Assembly: GCA_032173965.1 (NCBI GenBank)
Contig: CM063288.1
Location: forward strand, 22,166,001 to 22,230,000
Reading direction: 5' to 3'
Source: Sitta carolinensis
Lineage: Eukaryota; Chordata; Aves; Passeriformes; Sittidae
Length of the DNA stretch: 64,000 nt
In this document: positions 52,101 through 64,000 of the stretch, piece after piece
How the letters are laid out: each line of letters starts with the position of its first letter
Numbering within the stretch: position 1 is the stretch's first letter
Made by a program: the position numbers and the translations under genes
Notes under the pieces: generated by a model
What the model was told of the DNA's origin: nothing
Database searches by the model: none
Seen by the model: only the letters and a program-made list of their open reading frames with translations

Positions 52101-55100
52101 CCCACACAGGCGAGAGGGACAACCAGACCATTTATCAAAAATCACTCATGCCTAAAGCCATGGGTCACTTTTCAAGCCAAAGGATAATAGTTTTTCCTTT
52201 CAACTGCAAATTCAAGTCTAGACATGCTTTAGGATGCCTTTTGAACTGTTTTTTTGGTTAAAGTGTGCTCCAGTGTCAGTTACTCTTGTCTGAGGCTTCT
52301 TTACATGAGCCCAGAGCCACCTGCCTTCCATAGGCAGGAGGAAAGCCTGAAGCAGACAGGCACAGGAGTTCATCGATGCATTATGCTTTTTTGCAGGCTG
52401 GTGTTCACTGACTCACTGACACCTACAGCACTTATATAATTATATATCTCTATATGTTATATAGATATCCATATAAACATAAATGGTATTATTTTATCCT
52501 GTAAGTATTGTTCACTATGCAGGTTTGATGCACGATGAAGCAGAGGAACATAGAGACACATACTTGCAATGAAGGTGTGACTCTACAGGTATTCTGTTTG
52601 CTCTCCTAGGGTGTGGCAAGCTCCAGAAAAACATATGGAAAGACAGTTGGTGCCACAAGACACTTGAAGCCTGGCTCTGTCATCAAACTACATGTGCCAC
52701 AACTTGATAGCCTCTCCTGACAATGTTAACTGGTTGCCTTACATCATAGAAGAACTTTGGGCACACCATAGTGAAAATTAATCTTAGTAACTATCTGCAG
52801 CCCTCTGAGACAGCTTGCTACTAATTACAAAGCTTACATTTATTACAGGTACATGGGGTCACTGTTGACATTTCAGCTCTTAATGGCCTTTCTTCAAGTA
52901 CACACCAGAGCACAGCATGTCTCTGTTGTTTAGTGCCATGCAGACCTCACACCACCAGTGGAGCCAGCAGCAGCTTGCAGTGACAAATTCACTAGTTGTG
53001 ATCAAAGTTCCTACTGTATCTTAACAGCTGCTACAGAGAAAATCGTCAGGAGTGAGGACTCAGTTGTTCTTTAGCAAATGACTTCAAAGAGTTACAAAGT
53101 GCAGCACACTCCCCGGCTGCCTGGAGGCAGTCTGAGGTGGCTAAGTGTGAGTCACCTGAAGAAAATGCATTTCCCTCAACCCTGAAAAGCAGAGCCAAGG
53201 TACACTAAGACACTGCAAGCTCCCTCTGCCACACTCTTCGTCCCTCTCCTACAGACTATAATCTGTCTCCAGAAGCTGTCAGTCACTTGTGTGAATATTA
53301 ATTTCATGGAAAGATAGCAATTCTAACTTAGAGTAGCTCATCTCTCCAGGCTACATACCAGTTAAACTAAATGTCTATTAAAAAAAACCCAACCAAAACA
53401 AAACCCCCCAAGCTCTCAGATACCAGCACATGGTAGTCGTAAATATCAATTTATGAATCATGACTAGCTTGGAAAATATGAATACAGATGAAAGTAGTGA
53501 AAACAGTGACTGAAATCTTTATGACTGAACATACTGAATTTGACTGGTTATGATTAATGGAGGTCACATTTTGTCCCTTGTAAATATTTGGGTAATTGCT
53601 GTAAATCCATGAAAATATTCTCAAAAAGTGAAAGGTTTTAGCACAAATATCAGCTCACACAGGACATGTGCAATGTGTTACTACAGAGCTGTTCAAAATC
53701 CAAATTCTTTACAGCCTGTGTTATGACAACAGTATTTTCCCTTCAGTTTCTGGAATTATCTTTCACTTCTTCACCCAAACACGATCACAAAACATGGCAA
53801 ATACAACTCCAGCTTTGTAAAAATGATTATTAAAAAACCAAGCACAGAACATTATTGGCTACTCTGACTTTTCACTTTGAAAAAAACCTAATCACTTGTT
53901 TAAAGATCTAGTAACATCACTAATGTATCAGCTAATAATATCAGGGGCCAAAATATGGATGTGATAATGATTTTCAGTGTTTGAACAGCAGTACAAATGT
54001 CTGCACTGAGTTTTCATTTGGTTAGAAAAAGCATGAGACAACTTAGATTCTCTATCACAAAAGGGGGTCTCTGTGATGTCACACTCAAAAGACAATCAAA
54101 TTCGATGTGTCCTTACAACTTGGAGACCACTTCTATGCCACGCCACCCACCAAACTGTCCCCCCATCTGCTGGCCCTTAATCAAAAATCCCCTTGCATGG
54201 CTTATCATAGACCTAGTACCCATAGAAACTATCTGCTTAAGCTGAAAACGCATTTCCCTTTTAAAAAGGAAAAGCTTCTGAATTTGAATCTCCTGCCACC
54301 TTATCTACAGAGTCTTCATGAACTTTTCAGGTATACTTCATGGTTAAAGTATTTTAGCTGCACCTCTGGAACTGACGGCTTATCCAGAGCCTCAATGGTG
54401 ATTTAACATCCTTTCAGAAGTCCAGACAAGTTCTTTCAACTTAAAATCTTGCTGCTAAAAACTGAAGATGCAGCAAGGTGTATTTATCAAAGTCATTTCC
54501 ATATTTGATGAATTCCACCAAGCTGTGGAAGCTACATTATCGAACCGTATCTGCCTTAAGTTAAAAATATCAACCAGCAAATGCCAGACAAGGTATAAGA
54601 ATGTTCCTTGTTGCTGCATATTTACTCAATCAACTCTGCAGACAGGAGCATAAATGACCCACAGGGAATATCTTTCAGCTGTCAAGCAAAACTCAGTTTC
54701 GTTTACTGAAGCACCAAAGGTTTTATGTTCTGAAAGCCCTTTTGTCTGCAGAGACTCCTCTAATGAAAATCTGAAAACATTCGCATTGCTTTTAAATATC
54801 TTCAGAGATTTTGTGTTCCATGCATCCAGTATGGATAAGGAAGATAAGTTTTCAAAGTAAATTAAAAAAATAAAATCTCATGTTAGCAACGAAAATACAT
54901 TTTCATTCTAAGTGACATTGTTTTTTTTCTCAAATAATGTCCAGTTTTACCCCTCGATTATTTTCTTCATCTCCTTTGAAGAGACTTGCCAAAATGTTAT
55001 GAAGATAGCACCTTTTACTACAGAAAAGAAAGACAATTCTTTTTTTTCTTTGAAAATAGTTTTTTAAAAAAGGACACTTTATTCCTCAGTATCCTCTGAC

Positions 55101-55559
55101 AGTGGTAATTCTGACTTTCTGCAAAGACCCCTTGAATGTGTCGTTCCCTCAAGCCTGCTACTCACACCAGGTAAGACAGGCTGGTCAGTAACTAACTACA
55201 CATCCCTGAGTCAGTGACTCCTGAGCAACACTGCACACACACTACAGCTTAAACCAAGAAAAAAAGACTAAATATGTCTAGTTTGTGAGTATTCAATTTC
55301 AAGAATAAAAAAAAGGGGCTTTTTAAAAATTAGCAATTGTAAAAAAGAAACCCCCAATATCCCCTTTCCCTTCCAAAAAAAAAAATCCAAGGGTAATTTC
55401 AAAAGCCAAGATGTCTGCATAAAGCCTATGGAATGAAATACACTGTCCTAGAAGATTTAGGTAATGTGTGACATAGAACAAGAAGAAAACAAAAAAGTCC
55501 AATCCTCTCTGCACAGATGGCTCAACTGGAAAGCAAAGGAATCATTCAAAGACAGAAGA
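49178..55559. other. Gene-free DNA
   Basis: No supportable gene. A mildly GC-rich stretch lies at about 49,650-49,910. A TA-rich palindromic stretch lies at 52,433-52,475. Short A and T runs are scattered through 53.3-55.4 kb. Open frames of 60-125 codons show no known domain. Confidence 0.6.
52433..52475. repeat. TA-rich imperfect palindrome
   Basis: TTATATAATTATATATCTC followed by TATATGTTATATAGATATCC: low-complexity TA repeat with self-complementary segments. Confidence 0.75.
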
Positions 55560-56460
55560 CAAACAAAACAACAAAATCACCACAAAGTTTTCTGAAGCGA
55601 GCACAGAAAAATCCCATAAAATAAAGTGTCTCAAAAGTAAACAGGAAATACGGAGGGCTAAATAAGAACTTGAAGAGCAACTTGCAAATGACGCTTGGAC
55701 TGATAGTAAAACATTCTTTGAACACATCAAAAGCAGGAAGCTATCTTGTGATTAGTGGGACTAGTTGATGACAAAGGCATAAAAAGGATGATAATACCAC
55801 TGCAGACACTCAGGGAACAATTTATTTCCACCTTTTCTGCTGAGGTAGTTCAGGAGATTCTTATATTTGACATACCAGTTGTAGCGCAAGGGTAAGAATT
55901 TTCTTTTAAATTTGTAACATAGTTCAAGACTACTTAGAGAAGAACAATTAAAATCATCAGGGGGATAGAGCAGCTATCTCCTACACAGCATAGTCTAGGA
56001 CCCTCCTGTTGAAAATGGAGAGCTAAAAAGGAGATATGTTTACCATATCAGAAAAAAGTGAAAAGCAGAATTGCAAGCAGGATCAAACTGAATAAAAATC
56101 CTGCAATACTTGAAAAAGTACTAGATGACACTCTAGGAAACTAATACTAATAGCAGACTAATTTAATCAGAGTCAAAGTACTTTCCACAGAGGGTAGTGA
56201 ACCTCTGAAACTTGCTGCCACAGGAAGCTGTTAGCACCAACAGACAGTATCAACAATTTCATGTGAGAATGAGGAAATGTGTCCATGAACACTGATAAGA
56301 ACAGGCAGGTATACGGCCCCTAATACCTGTAATACACCAGCTGCGATGTTGGCTGAGTACAAGAAGAGACCGCAGAAGTTGTTATCCCTAAAAGCCTCTC
56401 CTACTGCCTCTGCTGAAGGAAAAGCATGCTGGACTCATCACTGGTTTCCTGCAGTCAGGC
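55560..56460 (+). mobile_element. Old L3/CR1-like LINE, internally deleted
   Basis: From 55,642 one frame reads QEIRRAK*ELEEQLANDAWT then DSKTFFEHIKSRKL, matching the conserved stretch before the reverse transcriptase core in CR1/L3 ORF2 (RRAKREYE...FFKYIKSRRK). At about 55,935 the sequence jumps to the region near the 3' end of such elements (AGAAGAACAATTAAAATCAT, CAGGGGGATAGAGCAGC) and at about 56,182 to AAGTACTTTCCACAGAGGGT, GTGAACCTCTGAAACTTGCT and GCCACAGGAAGCTGTTAG. The reverse transcriptase core between them is missing. Stops in frame and high divergence show an ancient dead copy. The ends are approximate. Confidence 0.72.
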
Positions 56461-59400
56461 ATCTCTTCTTAATGAACTTTTGCCCAGCTTGTGCATCTCA
56501 GCTGGTGGTGTGTTGTTTTTAATTTCTCAGTAAAACAGCCCATCCTATAACAGGCTGTGTCATTTCCAACCAGTCCAATTCTGATATGTTGCTCCAACCA
56601 CTTGGTACAGGTGTTCTTCTGTGGCTGATGCATGAGAGAAGTATGACTGATTCATGAGGGAATATTCCAAACCAAAATTGTAATTACCATTCCACAGCAG
56701 CAGTCATAGAAGAAAAAAACCCTTGGTGTGCTGCAGATTTAACTCTCAACATCAAATACTTCTATTTTACATAAAGGGGCCAGAAACATGGGAAACATGT
56801 CCAGAAAACAGTATGAGCATTGATTAACCAGGGCATTGCAGAAGTTAGTAACCTAGTGAGAGTGATGCTAAGAGTAATAAGTAAAAACAAAGGGAAAGCT
56901 GGGGAACATTGGATCATGGTTAAAAAGGAATTGTAGTCTTCTGAAGAGTAACTTCTGCAGTTTCTGATCTGCAGTGTTGCAAAGTGTCCAACAGAAGCCA
57001 AAATTACTAAAAAGATGAATAACTGCATCCTAAAGGGACTGTAAATTACAGCACATTAATAGAAGTCACTTGGATATGGTCATTAATACAAAAAATAATG
57101 CAACAAGCAGCAGCACCCCCACTATCCTTCACTAACAATCAGAGGAAACAAACAGATTCCTCAGTGCACATGCAACAGACTCCCATCTGGAATATCCTGT
57201 ATTTCCTTTCTCCTCAGAGTCTGATGGAAGGTGATAACAGATACTACAAATCATCAGCACAAGCTCACTTATTGGCTCGATGGAAATTCTGTGCAAAAAG
57301 ATGTTGACAACAGTATTCCAACCATCTCTTTTTCTGATTTGTTGGTGCACTACAACAAACAATCATCAGGGAGTTTTACAACCATTCCAATTGTGTTTTC
57401 TATTTATAACTACTAGAATGTGAATTTATGGTCTGCGAAAGGCTTTAGAGTTCTGACTGACAGACTGGGAGCCTTTTTATTTCCTAAGCACTACACGATT
57501 TAATAAGCAAGAAATCAGGAAGCTTATTCTAAGAAATGAACCTCCAGAAAGTATTTTTCAACCCAGAGACAACCATGTTAATAAGTCTGAGGTTATCCTC
57601 CTCGCCTTGTTACGCACAGATGCACATGTGTTGCTGTACAGAAACACAGCAAGTTGCAGGGTTATTCAAACTCCTAGAAGGGAGAAGTGTTGGAACAGCA
57701 TGCTGGAAGGCAGCTGAATCAGAAATCCACCATAAGAAATAAATGACTTTTCAAAGGAAGCATAATACATGCTTTTACTGAGGACCATTTATTAGGGACT
57801 AACACATCATTTATTTTGAGTGTAGCCTTGGAAAAAAATTTGCAAGGGCCACTATGGTTAAATATGAAGATTAAATTACTAGTTTGGAATTTTCAAAACA
57901 TACTGTGCTAGTTTAACCTTGTTCCTCTTAAAGTCAAAACCAGATTTTTCCAATGATTTTAATAGGAAAGGAACTGAAGCAAGCAGAGCTATTCCAAAAG
58001 TTGTGCCATGGAGGTACTCCAGCTTTCCTTTTTACAGGAGTATTAGTTCTATTTTTATGTGGATATCTAGACAATCCGGGCTGTAAGAGCAGGCTAAAGA
58101 GAAAGTTCTTATTAGCCCAAGGGGTCAGGGAGTTCAATCAGACTTCTTAATATTTTCCTGAATGAAGTTCATGTGAGAATTTATTGATGGGTCACAACTT
58201 TCTAAATGCAAAGGCTGTTGACAGAATTACGCTGTTCAATTTCAGAAGTTCTCAAATGCTGTAACAGTGTCAAGGTTTATACCTGCATAGGCTTTCCAAG
58301 AGCCTTAAAAGCATTAATACTTTTTGTCTAAAACACCTCTAAACTGGGCTACATCCATGATCACCCCACACTTTTTTAATGCAGAGAAGGGAGACAAAAA
58401 TATAGAGGCTGTAGCAAAGAACCTACACAGCCAATACAGTCGTGCTACATGGAAATCTGTGGCCATTCAAGCTGTTCTCCTGCATAGAAAGCAGCACCTG
58501 AGCTGTGCCCCAGTCTCATTTGGGCTCACATGCACCACAGATGTTGATAAAATAATGGTGTGTTTTATAATGTGCATACAGAATCAGGGTGTGAAATGAC
58601 TACAGGAATTTTAAAGGCTGCATTTTTACAGTCAGATTTAGCTGCTTAAGTGAATAGCTGAAAAAGTTCAGCACTTAGTGTCACCAGATGCAACCTGTCC
58701 TTGAATTTGTACAAACTTCTTCATACCTTCAAATTGTTTCTTGTATATGCCCTTAGAATAGGAATGTTCACCACTCTTCACATTCAACCTGCCATCATGC
58801 AGCTTCTTCACCTTTAACTTGAGCTGTAGAACTCAGTTAACAGTAACGACAACTTCGAGCATTCTCCTTGTTTTCCCAGAGGAAAACATGGCTATGATTT
58901 GCAATGAAGAACAACTTGGAACATTTTCCAAACTAGCAAACAAAAATTACATCTTTTAACGCTGGGACTAGATCTTACATTTACTTCTTAAGCACAGCTT
59001 CCTTTTGATATTATGGAGATGGAAGGGCTATTTGTCTTGGAAGCATCTTAGAAATGTCATCTAGAAGTTTCAGAAAGGTAAGGATTAAAGGCACTATTAT
59101 ATCCCACTCCTTAGAGAGAAATCAGTTTTAAAATTCATCCCTGACCTCCACTTCTCCCTCTGGGCACACTACACACCAGGCTAACATCTGCACATCTGTT
59201 CTTCAAACCTGTGTCTGTCAAATGAAGAAATACAGAAAATAAGCTACTGTCTACATCAACAAGATATTGTATTACACTTTGTGGTTCCCATTAACTCAAA
59301 GCAATCAAACTCTTGAAAATAAAACCCTATCATTGATCACATATAATTTAACATGAAGAAAGAAAACTTCAATTAAATTCTACCTAAATATAAAAATCTG

Positions 59401-62400
59401 AACATTTATTTAGATCATGATTTGTGCAAGTCTTGCCTGAAAAATACTCAAGAAAGTGATGTTCAAAACTTCAGTCTTGTCTCTGAACTTCTTTGTCCAG
59501 CAAAGTTTCCTTTCCCTTCTGCAATCCCAATCCTCTGGATGACTCTTATAATTTACTGTCTTAACATATCTGCTCTTTAGCCACGCCTGGCAAGATGCAT
59601 GCTTCACTGTTCACACTAGGTTGTGGGGTTTTTTCCCCTGAAATGCTGTCAGTAACAAGGTCCAAAAAGCTTCTGCAAAAACAACCCAATGATATTAACA
59701 GATGAGATTTGACACAACCATAACTGACAGGGTCAATAAGCAATACTTGTGGTCTTTCAGCTGTTGCTAGATGTGATCTCCACTAAGACAGGAAAGAAAG
59801 AAGTAGACATAGAAGAATCCTAGTAAATAATCCAGAAAAAATAATACTTCATGAAGGAGCTAAATGTATGGCAAGCACTGGAAGCTTCTGAGCTGAACCT
59901 ACTCACATTTAGTGGTGGGTCATGGTTCTCATCTCTCAGTGAGGTCAATTCATTCTTCTCTGGCCACACAAGCATCACTTTAAATTGGGAGAGGCAATGG
60001 ACTCGCATAGCCTTTCAAAACTCTGTCTGGAAGCAGAGGTTTGATGAAATCCTGTGTCTGGTGCCAGCTTGTTTGTTGAAGAGAGAGAAAATAAATACTT
60101 TGTCTAAGACAATACCATAAAATACTCTACAATTCCAAAATATTTCACACTAAAATCAAGCATCTCCTTCATACTTTTTAAACATCCTAGGCATCCAAGT
60201 GCTGTTCAAATATCCCTATACAGTTCTGCTTGCAGAGCAAATGTTTTGTACCTACTGATACTAGGACATGGATGGCATATGTACTTTCAGCTACGGAGGT
60301 CTGCCCTAAAATTAACAAGTACCAGTAAAAAATGGAACTATTAGGACATACTGTGGGAATTTGTCAAGAGTCAAAGGACAAAGAACAGCCATCACAATCC
60401 ATATGTGAATTATTCATGCAGTACCTGTGGAAAACTGGTATTGAAATATTTTAGTTTGAAGACCTGACTGCAAAGCACACACTTCAGTATTTTGCTGAAT
60501 TGAATCCTGGACAAATGATGATGTTTATTTATCATCAAGAATGAAAGGTTTTTTAGAATCTCTCACATTCCAGTTCCTAAAACTTTGCAGTTACAACATA
60601 TAACCATATCAACGCTGCTGCAAATGAATTTACATTAGAGCATAATGGAACAGAGACATCTTAATTCAAATTAGAACTATTGTTCCTGAAAAATGCAAGA
60701 CACACCCACAGCTAATATTGCTTTTCTCACTCATGCTAATTGGAATCTTCTTCAGTGTCTACAAATGCACAGGAATTCAAGCACACCATTTAGCTCTGTT
60801 TTAACAATTCAATTCCTACAATTTCCTGGGACTGTCCACCATAAAATCATTACATGAAGTATTTCTGTTTGATGTTGTCTACTTCTAGAAGTGGCTCATA
60901 TAAAATGAAACCTTTCAGATTAATTTTTCAGAACTTACAACAATGCTGTTTCTATCACTTGCTCAGACAGATTGAGGTACAGTGGGTGTTTTTCAGCATG
61001 ACATTCTTTCTGCAGACAGATTAAAGATTGCTTTACTGCTGTGTACATGCTCCAAAGCAGCCAGAAGCACAGGAGACAAGTCCTCCAGGCACCATTACAC
61101 ACATCCTAGAACAGCATGAATACTCCTGCACTTCCTTTCAGTTTGAATATTGGTCGAAAGTTTGAATATTGGCCCACATATAGATGAACAGTGGAACAAC
61201 ACAAAATGACAACTTACAAGAGGAGAGGAAGTATCCTTTCCAGTCACGCCAAATGCATAAATTCACCAGTCAACACTATATTAAATACCTTAAAAAAAGG
61301 AAAACAAAATTCACTTTCAAGTGAGGAACTTTGACTTCCTTTCATCACACTTAATGATACTGTTTACAGTACTTTAGCATCTTACCAGGTTTTAGTGCAG
61401 TGAGTGTGCTCAGCTACTGTCACAGTGCTCAGTGTTTAACCCTACATCACCCCTGGCCCAGCACATGTGACTGCTGCCAACAGAATTCTCACTCAGAGTG
61501 TTTAAATACCAGCACTGAACAACGCTTGAATGTTTCCTCTCTCAGTACTACAAATGCTTGCAATAAATTACTTACAAAATATAGGCCTGATTCACCACTG
61601 CATTACACCATTTGTACACTGCTGACTTCAACAGAATTACATGAGTCTAAAAAAAGCAGGGGAGGGGTGAAGCAAGCCCTGTGTGCAGATAATTAACCAT
61701 CTTTTTCATTGAACCATAATATACTTTCTCCATAAACTGGCAACAGAACCAATCAGTGTACACATCTTATTTCAAATACAAAGTAATTTTAGGAGCTAGC
61801 ATTATTGTACTGTTTGAAATATTCTCTGTTCTCATCAAATGATTCCCCCTGTAATTGATGTCATAAAGAATATCTGTGTTAAGCTGTCTTCATTTCCACA
61901 GTTTTCAATCCTTATGATGATCAATTATTTATATACAGACTAGATGAAAGGCAAGATTGTAATGACTCCAAGAGATTTAAGAGTGATATAATAAATCTTG
62001 AAAGCAGAACTCTAGTGGGTGATGGTAACAAAAGCCAGTCCTGGATTATCATAGTTTACTATTTTTAGAAGTTTCCCTTCATCCCCTCCCATAAAGAGAT
62101 TGCCAAATCAGCATCTCCTCCTGAAGCCCTCCTCCTTCTGTGCTAGTATAAATATTTTTGCCCATGAGATCCCTGCCACCCTCATCCCTTTCAGCTTATT
62201 CTTCCTTAAGGACAGCAACAAAATGTGCTTTTTCCTTTTCAGCAGCCCAATCATTTTGATTGCCAGGAGGATGTCACTAAGTTCCAGGGGAAATTGCTTG
62301 ATCTAATAAATAAAGTCCTACTAGTACAAAGTACACTAACATACCTTTAGCCCACCTAATAATAACTCAGGGCTTCAAGGTTTACATTTGTATCCAGACT

Positions 62401-64000
62401 TTCCACAACCATCTTTGGCTTTGGTTCATGGCCACAATAATTAAGCCTTGTCACCAGCCAGTATCCATATCATATGCAAATTGAAAACGACATAGACTTC
62501 ATATGATTTTTACCAGATATGAAAAAGAAAGCAGAAAAAAACCCCAAATCAATTAAATAAAATATTTGAATAATACTTCCCTCTGTCTCTTTTTTCTCAC
62601 AATTCTCTAAAAAGATTCAACTCCTAAGGGCCACCAGTGTATTTTCTATGATCCAGTGAACCACCAGAGAAGAAGGAATTAACTCTACCCCAGATGAAAC
62701 TAGGACATGTCCAAGCATGTGGGTTTGGGCCTCCAAGTTTAGCTTCCAGCCATGTTTTGGGACATACCCACAACAAAGGACAACCTTTGGATTTCATAAA
62801 GACATTGTCCCAGTCTTATGAGTCTTCTTTATGCTTGTGGTCATTCTTTGCAGTATCTTAGACATATACATCATGTTTGGAAATGGATTTATAAGCATAA
62901 GTTGCAACTCTAACCAATGATTTGGGTAACCAGTTTTGGAGAGCTGTAAATAACCTAATTTCCAAATTTGCTCTTCATTGCATGAACACACCCCAAAGGG
63001 TAATGTTGACTGCTCAACTTGGACAACAAAACAAAAATTGATCAGTAATTCTGCAGACTTAAGGTCATAATCTATGGGCAAATATAGGGCAAATTCCAAA
63101 GCCTTTAAATAATACAAAACTCAGTAGCATTTTGTTTCAACAAGCACTTCAGAATTTTATTACTTATATTAAAAAGATGTACAGCACGTACCTGTTGCAA
63201 CATGATCTTACATTTTTAGAGTATACTAAAAGAAGTGTTTCCCATTCTAGGCAAATGATGTGATTGAAAAATTACACATCCAAGGGTCAAGTCTTGCAGG
63301 CAAAAAATGGCAGTTTTCCTAAATTAAGATTCACAAAATATGGTCCTAATTGATTTGTATAACAATAAACACAGCCATGGCTACAATTAGTGCCTTTTGT
63401 CAATTTGTTTCTTTCTCTCCTTTGGGATTTCTTCTTTTCATAATACACTTGCAAGAAACAATAACTCTTCAAAATGTCTGCACGGAGTTAATTCTAAACA
63501 ATAAAGCAATCCAGTCCAGAAAGCAGCTAAGATTGAGCTCATGTCAACAGGTAGGATTTACAGTCCCACAAAAAGAAGTGTTTAATAGTCAACCATTTAG
63601 CTGCAATAAATTAGACTTTCACTGTGTTCTTCTTATCACCACAATCTATAGATGGAACGCAGTATATAGTAGTTAAATTTTAATTTTATTTATTACCACA
63701 GGCAAGATTTTCTAGTAATATTCTGCTCCTTAATGTGAAACTAGGGATCAGAACTTTATGATGACCTGAAGCTGATTTCTTAACAGTTTTGATTTCCTGC
63801 TCTTCATACTCACCATAAATCTTGTTTTCCTCCTAAAAACTTCAGATGTTTCTAACTTCTTATCTATCAGCCTCTAAAGTGCTTCCAGACTCCCACAAAT
63901 GTTTTAGAAAACTCCACAGGCTTGCCTGCCACCCTGCTAAATGTCATGCCATACATCTCCTTGGGGGGAGCTCCCTCTGAAGAAGCCATATCCTGGGAAA
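56461..64000. other. Gene-free DNA to the window end
   Basis: AT-rich, with no gene, RNA gene or confident repeat. A 14-bp direct repeat lies at 61,140-61,172. Open frames up to 108 codons (63,350-63,676, + and 62,794-63,117, -) show no recognised domain. Confidence 0.6.

Noticed and set aside
1..64000. Endogenous retrovirus, DNA transposon, CRISPR array or tRNA/rRNA genes
   Set aside because: No LTR pairs, retroviral protein blocks, terminal inverted repeats with target duplications, regularly spaced repeats or RNA gene signatures were seen on either strand.

Overview
The window looks like vertebrate genomic DNA, most likely from a bird. Protein-coding sequence is split by GT-AG introns, base composition is AT-rich, CpG is depleted, and interspersed repeats are sparse. 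All recognisable repeats are CR1/L3-type LINEs, including a 3' end of the kind common in birds. No bacterial, plasmid, phage or CRISPR feature was seen. Bird is preferred over crocodile or turtle because of the low repeat density and the CR1 type, but the species cannot be named from the sequence alone.

Bases 1-6,720 hold the last seven coding exons, on the + strand, and the 3' untranslated region of MTX2 (metaxin-2, a subunit of the mitochondrial outer-membrane sorting and assembly machinery). All six complete introns have GT-AG ends and keep the reading frame. The conceptual C-terminal about 217 residues track mammalian metaxin-2 closely up to the last few residues, where this protein has a different and longer tail. 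The upstream exons lie outside the window.

From about 6,720 to 64,000 there is no protein-coding gene I can support: a gene desert of about 57 kb. In jawed vertebrates MTX2 sits beyond the HOXD1 end of the HOXD cluster, and the gene-poor DNA beyond MTX2 forms the 3' (telomeric-side) HOXD regulatory landscape, T-DOM. If synteny holds, this is the MTX2-proximal part of that landscape. The desert contains a truncated CR1 3' end (20,022-20,203, +), a longer minus-strand CR1 fragment with a T28 tract (36,864-37,960), an old internally deleted L3/CR1-like LINE (55,560-56,460, +), a few simple repeats, two CpG-enriched patches, several AT-rich homeodomain-motif stretches that look like conserved non-coding elements, and two short exon-like segments with good splice signals.

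No wholly new biological system is evident. The points most worth a second look are the HOXD T-DOM assignment, the altered MTX2 C-terminus, the CpG/NF-Y patch near 17 kb together with the exon-like segment at 19.1 kb, the TGACAG cluster at 12.1 kb, the stop-rich 3.5 kb at 45.7-49.2 kb, and the old LINE at 55.6 kb.
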